A stretch of 64,000 bases of DNA from Symsagittifera roscoffensis. Its lineage: Eukaryota; Xenacoelomorpha; Acoela; Convolutidae. Below are positions 1-10,265 of this stretch, piece after piece. A program made the position numbers and the translations under genes. The stretch is taken from the NCBI RefSeq assembly GCF_963678635.1, contig NW_026971415.1, positions 44,810 through 108,809 on the forward strand, in the 5' to 3' direction. The notes below the pieces were generated by a model. That model did no database searches, was not told the origin of the DNA, and was given only the letters and a program-made list of their open reading frames with translations. Numbering within the stretch: position 1 is the first letter of the stretch; each line of letters begins with the position of its first letter.

Positions 1-682
1 GAAAATCAATGTGCAAACTGTAACAATTTATTAATTTATTAAAAATTATCAAGAAGAAAAACTCTATAAATCAACGTAATTTTCTAATTGAAAAAAAAAT
101 TGAAGCTGAAACTGTGTGTCTTACTGAAATTTTTTTTGTTAATTTGCAAAAAAATAGGAGATCTTAAATCTGGCTCTGCTAAATTATTCGTTTAATTAGA
201 ATTTTTTAACAGATTCCATGTTATTTTCTTTAAAAAATCTTTCTACATCAAATTTTTTATCCAAAAGAATGAAATGTAGATCTTGAAAGCAAATTTTTGA
301 TTTATGCTTCAAGTATCATCTTCCAAAAAATGTTGGAGTTGGGTTTACTTCACAACAAATTATTTTAAAAAAATCTGAAATTTCAAATAAGTTACCCTAG
401 TATATCAAATGAGAAAAAAATTTCAAACTACACTTTTATGTTGGATTTTTTAACATGTAACATATAAGCTAAATTTTAATGAAAAAATCTGTAAACTCCT
501 AATGAAATAATTTGAGTTTCTATCTCAATTTGATTTTTTCTCAATTTCTGTTTCATCCACTATCTTTCAACTTAATCCATTTTGAACCAAAATTGTTTAA
601 TAGTTGAATTTTAGAGGAAAAAATGTATCATTTCAACGAACATTCATTAACCCAAAGCAGAGTTAATACCATAAATCCTTTT
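1..682. other. AT-rich stretch without recognised gene
   Basis: No ORF of convincing coding character and no clear repeat was seen. The sequence is AT-rich with many A and T runs. It ends where the first copy of the tandemly duplicated segment begins. Confidence 0.5.
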
Positions 683-777
683 CAGAAAAACTCTTCAAAC
701 TTTTTTTTCCACCTGATAACTGTATGTAACTGTTCCAACTCAGAATTTTCTACTATGTTTTTAAAAAAAAACCAGTT

Positions 778-1026
778 TTACCTTCTCCTGGAGTAGTTTT
801 GAGACTGCTGAGCACATAATTTAACATAATGTTGACAATGCTTCTTCTTGATATGATTATAAGGTTCTTCGCTGCTTTATGTATCAAAGTTACAATTGGA
901 ACACTTTAAAACGCCACAGTGCTTTCGATGTCTTGAGGCTATCGAGAGGCTTTCGATGTCTAATCGCGTCTATTCTCTGCTACATTCAAGACATTCAACT
1001 CTTTCGTTTCTATTCAGTGACGGCAT
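778..1026 (-). pseudogene. Two-finger zinc-finger mini-gene, copy 1 (broken)
   Basis: The minus-strand reading from ATG at 1024-1026 to a stop at 778-780 is 83 codons long. It carries two zinc-finger-like motifs. The first begins Cys-x2-Cys followed by a His/Arg-rich run. The second is Cys-x2-Cys, then 12 residues, then His-x4-His (CSNCNFDT ... HIKKKH). Two in-frame stops interrupt it, one TAG after the first Cys pair and one TAA inside finger 2, and it has a short extra segment before the second His block of finger 1. Sister copies read Tyr at both stop positions, so these look like point mutations. The CCAAT array at 1248-1461 lies upstream in this orientation. Function is unknown; C2H2 fingers usually bind nucleic acid. 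Confidence 0.6.
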
Positions 1027-1247
1027 CTCAATAAAAAGGAAAAAAATGAGAGATTTAGAATGTTTTAAAATTTTAGAAGAGAAAAGTTGAATAGCTTCAA
1101 AAAGTGAATAAAAGCGAATAAAAACAGCAAAAGTCCTAACCAATTGTTTTTAACCTGAAAGAAAATCAGAATGGATTTGCAGTTGAGTCTAAATGAAAAA
1201 AATCTTATCCATTCTAATCATGGAGTTTTCAAAAATTTTGCTATCAA

Positions 1248-1461
1248 CCAATCAGAATCGAGCATTAATTATGGAGAAACTTTTCTCTTTTCTGATATCA
1301 ACCAGTCAGAATCAACTTTCAATGGTCATGGAATTATTAAAAATTTAAGGTGAACCAATCAGAATTGAGTTCCACTTCTTATGGACTTTTCAACAATTTT
1401 GATATCAAACAATCAGAAATGAATATTTTTTGGTAACACGGTTTGTTGGAAATCAACCAAT
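1248..1461. promoter_or_regulatory. Array of phased CCAAT boxes, copy 1
   Basis: Five copies of the motif ACCAATCAGAA or close variants start their CCAAT core at 1248, 1302 (CCAGT), 1355, 1409 (ACAAT) and 1457. Spacings are 54, 53, 54 and 48 bp. The intact cores fit the NF-Y consensus (RRCCAATSRS). The array sits between the minus-strand finger ORF and a plus-strand ORF, as a shared divergent promoter would. Promoter activity is inferred. Confidence 0.55.
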
Positions 1462-1528
1462 CGGAATTCAGCATTTTTTAAAATTGTTTTGTATATCATT
1501 TTTTAAAACTTTTATCATTATTTGAAAA

Positions 1529-2088
1529 AAGTCTATGAAAAAACATTTAAATTTCCTCGAGTCACTCTACAAGAAAAAAAGAAAAAATTCCACTTGATTT
1601 TCTCATTGATGAATAGATGTTGATTCTTTTTTTTCACAGTTTTAGGACGTTTATATTGTCCAAAATAGAGTTCTCCGACTAAGTGAAGGTCTGTTTAGGA
1701 AAACTTACTCGATCAAAGAGTTTACTTTTGATCCACATGTTGCGTATCAAAGCCCCCAGCTTGCGGCTGAATTGCACCTCACAAAGAAAACAAATTTGTT
1801 TATTCTCGCGAAATTGAAGTTAACAAAAAGTCGTACCATATTATATCAGAGACTCTTTTTCCCCATACAATACCCTAATTTGTCAAATTTTTATTCCGTC
1901 ACTTCTCTAAGGATTTTCAAAGCTCAAAATCCTGCTTGATTCGGTTTGGAATCAGATTTCTAGAGGTTTGCTTCGAAAAAATCATCAACTTGAGTTATCC
2001 TCCCAAATTTACATCAAAATCAAAGAACTTGAATATCTACTCAAAAATCAGTAATTTCTCATTGGTTACATACAAAAAACTCAACTAA
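1529..2088 (+). pseudogene. Unrecognised divergent ORF, copy 1 (decayed)
   Basis: This matches the ORF starting at 4333 in copy 2. The start codon is AAG here and there are frame breaks in the first third. From about 1808 one frame stays open except for a single TAA, ending at a stop at 2086-2088. Copy 2 keeps the same frame over this part, which is why I treat it as a decayed gene rather than chance. The product is rich in Lys, Phe, Leu and Ile, and I recognise no family. A transcript would start near the CCAAT array just upstream. Confidence 0.4.
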
Positions 2089-2265
2089 CTTGATGAAAAA
2101 CTTTTGGAAGTGCTGATTGTTCGCTATTCTTTTGTTACTTATATCGGCAAACTTTCTCATTCTTACAGCAAACAACTTTTAGTCATTTATTTTTCGGGAT
2201 TTCTTTTTGTAGATATTTTTACATATTTGGAAAATTTAGGCTCTTAGAAGGTAAATTTTACTCTG

Positions 2266-2485
2266 ATTGGATACAAAATTTAGAACAAAAATCAGCATTT
2301 TCGTGATTGAAAACGACAATGCCTAAAATGGAGCTTTGTTTCCGATTGGACACGATTTTATTCAAAAATGCCATAAAAGGAAGCTGAAATCTGATTGGGC
2401 ACGACTACAATCCAAATAGGGAAAATCAATTCTGATTGGTTAAACCCACATATTCGAGTAAAAGATACCCCTCACTCTTAAATAA
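2266..2485. promoter_or_regulatory. Second cluster of inverted CCAAT boxes and A/T core upstream of the 164-codon ORF
   Basis: ATTGG (CCAAT on the minus strand), mostly within CTGATTGG, occurs at 2266, 2345, 2394 and 2435. A TATA-like TTAAATAAAAA follows near 2478, then a CT-rich leader up to the ATG at 2628. The order CCAAT boxes, A/T core, pyrimidine-rich leader and ATG is typical of a RNA polymerase II promoter. Function is inferred. Confidence 0.45.
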
Positions 2486-2627
2486 AAATCGTTTTATTTT
2501 CAACTAAACTACCGTCAACTACCTCCTCTCTCAGCTCTAAAAACCTTATTTTCAACTTATCTTCTGTCAGCTACCCCTCTCTCAGCTTTTTCTTGTTTTT
2601 ACTGTTTAACTCAACTTATCGCTCAAA

Positions 2628-3122
2628 ATGATCTTCTCAGTGCACAACAGAAACCTCATGTACTCTGTAGAATTTTCGCCTGATCTAGTACAAATTCAAA
2701 TGCGAGAAACAGTCTCTGAAGCTTTTCTTGCCCGAATGGACATCCCAATCCAAGTCTGGCACTTGGTGGAAATGATGCGAAGGGATTTCAACGAGCATCA
2801 GATGAAACAAGTACCCATGACAGAGAATCAATTTGAAGAAATGCAAATGATGGATGAAGTTTCTGATCATGTGAGAATGAACTACCCCGAGATTCCTGAC
2901 TCAAGATTTGTGGCTCAACCAATCGAAGACTTCCTCTTTCCTTGGAAAGAAGCAGGATCAGCCAAAAACCCCATCACAGTAGATGAAGACGAGGGTTTCT
3001 CAGAAACAGTGACGCTTCAAAACACCCCTCAACAACAACCACTAGCGATAGAACCTGGTCCAGCTATGCGTTCTACAGAGAACCGCCAGAACTCTTCTGC
3101 TGCTCGACAGCTCTTTGATTAA
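2628..3122 (+). CDS. Unrecognised acidic 164-residue protein
   Basis: An uninterrupted ATG-started ORF of 164 codons with a favourable start context (CAAAATG). Its base composition is clearly richer in G and C than its surroundings. Residues 1-100 look like a folded domain with several Trp, Met and Phe positions. The last third is rich in Gln, Pro, Ser, Asn and Glu and is probably disordered. No signal peptide or membrane segment is visible and I recognise no family. Copy 2 of the duplicated segment lacks it: there the sequence jumps from the equivalent of about 2398 to about 3131. Either copy 2 lost it or copy 1 gained it. An intact frame in such decayed surroundings suggests a real or recently active gene. 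Confidence 0.55.
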   Translation: MIFSVHNRNLMYSVEFSPDLVQIQMRETVSEAFLARMDIPIQVWHLVEMMRRDFNEHQMKQVPMTENQFEEMQMMDEVSDHVRMNYPEIPDSRFVAQPIEDFLFPWKEAGSAKNPITVDEDEGFSETVTLQNTPQQQPLAIEPGPAMRSTENRQNSSAARQLFD

Positions 3123-3404
3123 ATTTTTTGCTAAATAATTTTTGTCTGGTATTAACTTCGTTCTTTGTAATTACCTGATTTCTTCATTTTCATTTTAATA
3201 ATGAGAAAGGACGAGAGGTTCAGGGTAAACCATTGAAAAACAATCAGAGTTAATTTAATGCTTGGAACGCGCACACTTGTTAAGAATCTTGATTAGTTTT
3301 TGCTCACATTTTAAGAAAAACACTAGCAAAATGGTGCACAAGGAAAAATTATCAAATGGTATTTTTCATCTTGACAAAAAAACTCACAAATTTTTCGCAT
3401 TTTA

Positions 3405-3605
3405 TAGAAAAAGTAAAACACTTTTCGCATCTTGTCGAAAAAATTAAAGCACTTTTCACATTTTGTCCGAAAAGTGAAACTCTTTTCGCTTTTGTCGGAA
3501 AAAAATGAAACACTTTTCGCATCTTGTCAAAAAAGTGAAACATTTTTGCATTTTGTCAAAAAAATTGAAACAATTTTTGCATTTTGTCCAAAAAAGTGAA
3601 AAAAA
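3405..3605. repeat. Minisatellite, about 34-37 bp unit
   Basis: Roughly six imperfect copies of a unit containing CTTTTCGCATCTTGTC followed by an A-rich run and GTGAAACA. Related arrays lie at 12323-12420 and 12896-13170, at the equivalent place in the other copies of the duplicated segment. Confidence 0.75.
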
Positions 3606-3689
3606 AATCCTTTTCAAAAAAAAACTTCAAACTTTTTTCTCGACCTGATAACTGTATGTTACTGTTTCAACTCTGAATTTTCTACTATG

Positions 3690-3945
3690 TTTTTAATAAA
3701 AAAAAAACCAATTTAACCTTCTCCTGGAGTGATTTTGAGACTGCTGAGCACATAATTTAACATAATGTTGACAAAACTTCTTCTTGATATGATCATTAGG
3801 TTCTTCGCTGCTATATGTATCAAAGCTACAATTGGAACACTTTACAACGCCGCAGTGCTTTCGATGTCGTGATGCGTGTAATCGAGGGTATTCTCTGCTG
3901 CATTCAAGACATGCAACTCTTTATTTTCTATTCATTGACGGCACC
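3690..3945 (-). pseudogene. Two-finger zinc-finger mini-gene, copy 2 (broken)
   Basis: Same motif order as copy 1. The start codon is GTG (CAC at 3942-3944 on the plus strand) and a TAA stop follows a few codons later. From there the two-finger region is open, with both Cys pairs (CLEC, CSNC) and the HASRHRKH and HIKKK blocks visible. The last His of HIKKKH is replaced by Phe. It lies downstream of the CCAAT array at 4111-4265 in its own orientation. Confidence 0.55.
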
Positions 3946-4110
3946 TCAATAGAAAAGGAAAAAGAAAAAAATGGGAGAATTAGAATGTCTCAAAATTTTA
4001 GAAGAGAAAAGTTGAATAGCCTCAAGAAAATTTTTAAAAATGTAAAAAAAATAAATTTGCTATCAATCAAGCATAAATTATAAAGAAATTTTTGTCTTTT
4101 CTGATATCAA

Positions 4111-4265
4111 CCAATCAGAGTCGACTTTCAATGGTCATGGAATTTTCAATAAATTTAATGTGAACCAATTGAGTTCCACTTCTTATGGACTTTTCAACAA
4201 TTTTGATATCAAACCATCAAAAATGAATATTTTTTGGTAACACTGTTTGTTGGAAATCAACCAAT
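4111..4265. promoter_or_regulatory. Array of phased CCAAT boxes, copy 2
   Basis: CCAAT cores at 4111, 4166 and 4261, with a degenerate one (ACCATC) near 4213. It corresponds to the array at 1248-1461 and again lies between the finger ORF and a divergent ORF, here with an intact ATG. Confidence 0.5.
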
Positions 4266-4332
4266 CGGAATCCAGCATTTTCTATATTTGTCTTGTATAT
4301 CATTTTTTAAAACTCTTATCATTATTTGAAAA

Positions 4333-4897
4333 ATGTCTATCAAGAAATATTTAAACTTCCTCGAGTCACTCTACAAGAAAAAAGAGAAAATTCCACTTGA
4401 TTTACTCATTCATGAAATAGATGCTAACTCTTTTTTTCACAATTTTTGGACGTTTATGTTGTCCAAAATAGAATTCCCGAGACTAAGTGAAGGTCTGTTT
4501 AGGAAAACTTACTCATTCAAAGAGTTTCTACTTTTGATTCACATATTGCGTATCAAAGCCTCAAACTTACGGCTGAATTACACCTCACAAGGAAAAAAAT
4601 TTTTGTTTTACTCGAGAATTTGAAGTTAATAAAAAATTGTACGATGTTATATCAGAGACTCTTTTTATCCCCTATACAATACCCAAATTTGTCAAAAGTT
4701 TATTGCTTCACTTCATTAAGGATTTTTAAAGCTCAAAATCCTGCTTGATTCGGTTTGGAATCAGATTTCCAGAGGTTTGCTTTGAAAAAATCATCAACTT
4801 GACTTAAACTCCCAAAATTACATCAAAATCAAAGAACTTGACAATCTACTCCAAAATCAGCAATTTCTCATTGATTACATACAAAAAACTCAACTAA
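4333..4897 (+). pseudogene. Unrecognised divergent ORF, copy 2 (N-terminal 96 codons intact)
   Basis: An ATG-started frame runs 96 codons to 4623. A one-step frame change then leads into a second open stretch up to the stop at 4895-4897. Two in-frame stops break this second stretch near 4728 and 4804. Copy 1 retains the same downstream frame, so the ancestral product was about 180 residues. It is rich in Lys, Phe, Leu and Ser, with no recognised domain. The ATG is 68 bp past the last CCAAT box. Confidence 0.4.
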
Positions 4898-5182
4898 CTT
4901 GATGAAAAATTTTTTGGAAGTGCTACTTGTTCGCTATTCTGTTGTTACTTATATCGACAAATTTTTTCTCATTCTTACAGCGAACAACTTTTGGTCATTT
5001 AATTTTTCGCGATTGCTTTTGTAGATATTTTTACTTATTTGGAAGATTTAGGCCCTTAAAAGGAAAACGGCCTTTTGGATACGGCAACTAGAACAAAAAT
5101 CAACATTTTTGTGATTGAAACCGACAATGCCTGAAATGGAGCTTTGTTTCCGATTGGACACGATTTTATCCAAGAAGGCTAT

Positions 5183-5440
5183 TGTTATTCTGCTACTGCA
5201 ATATCAGTAATTGAAATATGCAATATCAACCTTCAGTGGTATTATTATTATTATTATGGTGTGTCCAAGGTCATGTGTGCAGTGACATTGACACAGGTTT
5301 TGATTCTGTAGAGTTTTGATTATGTAGTATCTTTCTCAGTAACTAACTTTACAAAACAAAAAGAAGACCTAATTCAAAAAATTCGGAATACATTATTGAA
5401 TTATCATTAGTTTTTCCACGGTACCGCATAGGATATCACA
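5183..5440 (+). repeat. G1 5' LTR
   Basis: Begins TGTTATTCTG and ends GGATATCACA, so it has TG...CA ends. It matches 11789-12042 over its length, including a TTA microsatellite and a stretch beginning GGTGTGTCCAAGG. The final A of the LTR is also the A of the gag start codon. Confidence 0.9.
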
Positions 5441-6490
5441 TGGCGCAGCCAGCAGGATTCGCGGCTCAGGACAATCGGACGGATATGGGAATACCCGTAA
5501 TTAGGGCGTCAGCGAACTTAGACCCTCCGATGCAATTTAAAATCTGGTTTGAACCGTTTCTAATGACAGTAACCGTGAAAGAAAACGTAAACCCAGAGGT
5601 TATGTTAGAAGAACCAAAAGACATGTTAGAAGAATCACCTCCACGACCAGAAACACCACGAGAGGGAGAGACTGAAGCTGCGATGACTGCCAGAAATCTT
5701 AGAGATAAGTTAGCAAGAGATCGAGTAATGCTGGAAAATGAGGAGAGAAGAACACGGGGTATAAAGGTTGGTCACAATGTTGTCCACAACGAAGTGCATA
5801 GAAACTGGTAGCCAGATTATTTTTTTCACTCGGAACAGAAGGAAAGAAAATATATCTACAGAAGAATCCACATGTGGAAATATCCAAAATGTCGTTTAGT
5901 GAAATTACAGAGCTCGCAAAAGTCTCGTTCCAAAAGGAAAAATATGTGACCTATGAAAGATATAAATTGTTCACACAAATGCAAGAATCTGGAGAATCAC
6001 TGGAGGCATTTCATGCAGCGCTAACTGCACAAGCAGCTCGATCAGACTTGAAACATTGGAGAGCGAGATAGTTTGTGACTTATTCGATTCGAAAATGAAA
6101 ACCATGACGTTACAGGATACGCTGATATTCGAAACGCTAGATCCAGAAGAAGTTTTGAAGAGGGCTACAAAAATTGAACATAGCAAATTGACTACAATGG
6201 CATTTCAAAAGACAAATGCAGCGGCAACAACAGGTAACAACTATAACTCTGGAGTAGGAATAAAACAAGAACCAGTGATTGCAGTCAGGAATTCGACAGG
6301 AACTACAAAAAGCAACAATATAACAAGAGGGAAACAAATCAACGACAAAATAACAACAGAAACTCTAACATGAAAGCAAAACCATGCAACAGATGTGGAA
6401 GAGTGTTCAATCAAGGACATCTGAAAAACTGTTCCGCAATGGGCAAAACTTGTAACAAATGTGTAAGCCCAATCGCTTTGCAAAACTGTG
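5440..6490 (+). pseudogene. gag: G1 gag with CCHC zinc knuckles (frameshifted)
   Basis: Starts at ATG 5440, made from the last LTR base and the primer site. Open pieces lie at 5440-5811, 5874-6071 and 6056-6373 in different frames. The second piece contains a Gag core segment (YERYKLFTQ ... LEAFHAAL) similar to those of G2 and G3. At 6385-6480 a zinc knuckle (CNRCG ... CSAMGKTCNKC) is followed by a second Cys/His box that is readable only after a frame change (KPNRFAKLC). Gag packages genomic RNA in virus-like particles. This copy cannot make a full product. Confidence 0.75.
5441..5458 (+). promoter_or_regulatory. G1 primer binding site overlapping the gag start
   Basis: TGGCGCAGCCAGCAGGAT follows the LTR with no spacer, and TGG is the usual complement of a tRNA CCA end. 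The same TGGCGCAGCCAGCAG stands at the equivalent place in G2 and G3. It is also translated as the first residues of Gag. The tRNA is not identified. Confidence 0.75.
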
Positions 6491-6779
6491 TAGATCTCAA
6501 CAAGTGAGTGAGGTTGTGGAAGAATCTGAAGGATCCGTAGAGGAATGTGATCAAATAAGAGAAAGTTTTGGGTTATGTAGTGATTTTGAAGTAATGTCGA
6601 TACAAACACATCAGCCGGAGAACGGAAGAACCTCGAAAAATGTGAAGGACAGAATCAGTGAAAATAAGAAGAAATCAAATGGAGAGATGATAAAAGTTCA
6701 ATGAATCGATTCAATCCGAGACCCAAAGTTCAACAGAGTAAATACACTAAAGGCCATGGTACAAATAGACAATCAAATA

Positions 6780-7060
6780 TTACAACTCTCTCTTTCTTAG
6801 TCCAGTCTCTTTCATAAATTGGGCGACAGCAAAGGAAAAAATAGATAAATCAAACACGGTAAGATTCATCCCGTCTAAAAAAGTGAATTTAAAAGCAAAA
6901 TTTGTTGACTACAAAAAACAACCGATCTGTGTATTGGGAGCTGAGCTTTGAAGACGAATCTTCGGTCCGACGTGAAAATAGCTACATTCTTGGTGACAGA
7001 ACGTAAAACCAGATGCATAATGGGTTTGGATTTAAAAGGACAAGTGTGGATAGTCACCAG
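6780..7060 (+). pseudogene. G1 aspartic protease region (degenerate)
   Basis: A stretch alternating between frames resembles the protease regions of G2 and G3, ending in FLVTERKTRCIMGLDL, which matches the usual late protease strand and the I-I-G-x-D motif. The catalytic DTG/DSG triplet cannot be read. It sits between gag and reverse transcriptase as expected. Confidence 0.5.
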
Positions 7061-7214
7061 ACAAAACCAGCTCCAAAAGAACTTTCCAGATTTGACGTGC
7101 TCATGTGCGAGCAGTCGGAAGGTTGGAAAGATAAATTCTTCAATAGATTCAGAAATTTATTCGATAGACAAAGAATTTCAAAACAATCACATTGTAAGTT
7201 CAAAACTTAAGTAC

Positions 7215-8020
7215 CCCTATGTCCGATTCAAGAAAAAGGAAGAAGAATTCCAATTCATATACAGGATAAGGTAGAGAAAGAAATTGAAAAACTGTTGATA
7301 GAAGGTCACAACACAAAGCTCGACAAATGTACAAGCGATTGTTTCATAGCCCCAATTGTAATAACAGTAAAAAATGACGACTCGATAAAATTGGCGATAG
7401 ACGCAAAACCAATAAACAGTCAATTGTTCAAAAATAGGTACCAAATGCCCAACGTAGATGAACTCATCGATGGGGTAAGTCAAATCGTTACCGAGAACAA
7501 AACTGGCACACTTTATTTCACGGTGTTAGACTTAAAGTACGCGTATAGTCAGCTAAAATTGGCTGCAGACACAGCTAAACAGTGTAACTTTAATATTGTC
7601 GGTGGAAAGGCTACCGGGACATATAGATTCCTTACAGGATTTTATGGATTAGCAGACATGCCAGCTGAGTTCCAAAAAGCTATGGACAGAACTATCAATC
7701 ACGCAAAGAACACATTCTGTTTTCTGGATGACATTTTTATCGTGTCGAAGGGTAATGAATTTGAACATGAAAATTGGTGGAAACGTTACTTAAGAAATTG
7801 GATGATGAAAATCTGGCATTGCAAATCTCGAAAAGTGATTTGTTCAAACAACAGGTGAAATGGCTGGGACATCACCTTTCAGAATTAGGGGTCAGTCCAA
7901 AGTTTACCAAAACCGAAAGGATCTTAAACTCAAATCCACCAAAATCGCTTAAGCAATTAGGATCATTTTTGGGTAGCAAAAACCAGTTAGCAAAAAATAT
8001 ACCCAACGCGGCAAGCTTAA
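7215..8020 (+). pseudogene. G1 reverse transcriptase
   Basis: The ORF 7295-7858 carries the RT core in order: LAIDAKPINSQ, QMPNVDEL, VLDLKYAYSQ with the first catalytic Asp, TGFYGLADMPAEFQ, and the FLDD catalytic pair at 7721-7732. After a frame change near 7774 the thumb region continues in 7774-8139 with WLGHH and LGSFLGSKNQ. RT copies the element RNA into DNA. The two-frame structure and stops make this copy non-functional, although the catalytic residues survive. Confidence 0.85.
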
Positions 8021-8102
8021 CGGAAAAGCTGAGGCCACTCCTCAAAGAGGAAAATCAAAAGAAAAAGTTGAAAAACATGAAATTACCAGTAAAGAAGTTC
8101 GA

Positions 8103-8600
8103 GTGGGGGATGAACACACAGTGGTATTTGATGCCATAAAAACTGCAGTAGTGAACATTACAAAAGTAAACTACTACGATGCTAACCGGGAAACAACAGT
8201 TAAATTTGACGCAAGCCACGATCGCTTGGGGGCTACTTTAGAACAACAAACAGATGAAGGTTCGTGGGTTCCGATTTCATTCGCATCCAGGTACCTAAAT
8301 TCACAAGAAAAAAAATACTCAACAAGCGATTTGAGTTATTGGCGGTTGTTTGGGCAAAAGACAGATAAAAACATTACCTATTAGGTAATTCATTTATCAT
8401 CGCAACAGATCACAAAGCCTTCACTTCAGCGCTAGATGGTAATAAGTCTAACAAGACCTATCAATCCCGATTGACCTGGTGGGCCGATCGATTGTTGCCG
8501 TATCAATTTAAAGTAGTTCACCTTCCGGGGAGGGACATGGGTATAGTCGAATATTATCGTGAGATCATTTTAATGATCCTTGGCCCGAATCGGATTTAGA
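8103..8600 (+). pseudogene. G1 RNase H
   Basis: Reads KFDASHDRLGA (first catalytic Asp), FASRYLNSQEKKYST, and after a frame change ELLAVVWA (Glu) and IATDHKAF (Asp), then the LTWWADRL and VVHLPGRDMG segments. The last acidic position of the usual GxxNxxADxLSR motif reads Glu (MGIVEYYR). Stops and two frame changes are present. Confidence 0.75.
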
Positions 8601-8699
8601 CGAAAAACTTGTAGTGGCAACAATAAATTCTTTTCATGAAGCGTTATACTGCATGAGCAGTAGGCTAGAATGCATTAGGCCGCTCGACCGGAACAAAAA

Positions 8700-9660
8700 C
8701 GTTCTAGAATGCTCTAGAAGGAATGCTGCAATACAGTCATTGATTAGTGGTTGCCATGACAACCAAAACGGTCAAAAATGAACAAAGCTTGATCGGAACG
8801 AGAGAAAACCAATTCCACGACTGTCAAAACAGCGAAACAACAAATTTCAATAGAAACCGATCATTTTTTCGTCAATTCAACTCAGCAAACAGTCGCATCC
8901 AAAGACTGAAAAAACAGTTCAATCCGTCACTAAAATTCAGAAAAAAAAACAGACTCGGAAAAAGAGATGTCAGAAAATTCAATCGCTCATACGTCTGGTG
9001 GTCAGATACAACAGGATTGGCGAAATGACGAAAGAGAGGAGAGCATTCTGGACCCGAACTGGAAACGCTCTATTTCAAATACTAACGAATTCTCTGAAGT
9101 AGATGAAGTTACGGAGACGCTGCAACGCACAAGGAAGATAACTCGCGGAGGCGGGAAAAATAGAGACAGTTCGGACAGTGAAACAAGAGTTTCATCACGA
9201 GTTAAATGGCAACTTCAACCTGAGCAACAGAAGGAGGCAGACAAAAGACTACTTTCGTTTTGGCAGTTGATTGGGGGAGAAACAAACACTCCAGTGAACA
9301 TCAAAAGGGAGTTAGTGGCAACGTCGGAGAAAAAAAAAGAGACAATCCAGAAGAAACAACTCAAGGACCGATTAGCATCACAACAGCTACTTCGAATGAG
9401 AGGAGATTGAACGAAGTTCATGTAATTGAGGTGGATTTGACAACCACAGAGGACATTGAAAGGGATCGAGAGATGTGTGCAATCGAACCACCCAAAGCAT
9501 CCAGTAAACAGAAACTGCAAAACGAGAGAAGGAGGAGGCACTGGACAACCTATCGAAATTGTTTGATAAAAGTCTTCTGGCAGAAATGACGACTGAAGAT
9601 ACCTGGATGGACCGCCTCTGACGAGTCATAAAGCGAGGAAACAAACAGGGTTTCGAGTTG
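8700..9660 (+). pseudogene. G1 Pol spacer between RNase H and integrase
   Basis: Overlapping open pieces at 8747-9028, 8967-9410 and 9260-9589 encode highly charged, Ser/Thr/Lys/Glu-rich sequence without a recognised domain. G2 has a comparable spacer. A variable linker here is common in Ty3/gypsy Pol. The frames alternate, so it is a decayed single coding region rather than separate genes. Confidence 0.5.
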
Positions 9661-9689
9661 ATGGGACCCTACACGAACCCATTGTGGTC

Positions 9690-10190
9690 ACGGATGGCGG
9701 TGCAAGACGATTGCATTCTGGTGAACAACCGACTAGCGGTTCCCTTACAACTGAGACAAGCTGTACTCAAAAAAATTCACCGGGGACATCCGGGTCAAGA
9801 GGCTATGCTAGGAGCGTTACAAAACTTGTGGTAGCCGCATTTGCACAAGGACATAGCGAATCTAGCGGAAGAGTGTCGTAGTTGCACCAGATATGGTAAG
9901 AACGTAAAATATCTTGTTCCAAAAATGCGTCAAAACCACTGCCACTGCTCACGCAGCCGAGACAGGAAGTACAATTAGACTACGCGGGACTGTTAGAAAA
10001 TCACAGAGGAAAAAAGATCTACCTCCTAGTAGCTATAGATAGATTCTCGAAATTCCCGTCGGTGAAAGTTACTAAATCAACAAGTGGAAAGTGTACGGCG
10101 AAATTCTTGAGATCATATATAGACACACACCGCATCCTGGAATCAATACGCTTGGAATCGACGACATCACAACTGAAATGAAGAATTGAC
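9690..10190 (+). pseudogene. G1 integrase (zinc domain and first catalytic Asp)
   Basis: The HHCC zinc-binding region is readable around 9769-9905 (HRGHPGQEAM ... CRSCTRYGKN) and is interrupted by a TAG. The catalytic core begins QLDYAG with the first Asp near 9977, followed by VAIDRFSKFPSV. The region that should hold the second Asp (IRTDHG-type) is destroyed: the frame reads IRLEST instead and ends at a stop near 10179. Inactive. Confidence 0.75.
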
Positions 10191-10265
10191 CAATCCCGGG
10201 AGAATCTGGAGATAGTCAGAAAGGGGGAACTCAGCAGGGACATCATTCCGCTGCATAAGCAGCAA

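Larger units (their letters stand above)
683..3609. repeat. Segmental tandem duplication, copy 1 (about 2.94 kb)
   Basis: Landmarks recur 2936 bp apart: the stretch starting at 813 reappears at 3749, and further matches run through the finger ORF, CCAAT array, unrecognised ORF and the end near 3600. A partial third copy starts near 12413. Copy 1 is the most complete and is the only one with the 164-codon ORF at 2628-3122. Copies differ by many substitutions and small indels, so the duplication is old. Confidence 0.85.

Noticed and set aside
896-1353. Plus-strand ORFs of 60-64 codons around the first finger copy
   Set aside because: They begin at non-ATG or chance starts and run antisense to the finger motif or through the CCAAT array; sister copies do not keep the frames.
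6137-6609. Minus-strand ORFs of 66 and 122 codons within G1
   Set aside because: They lie antisense to gag zinc-knuckle sequence, which explains their Cys-rich look.
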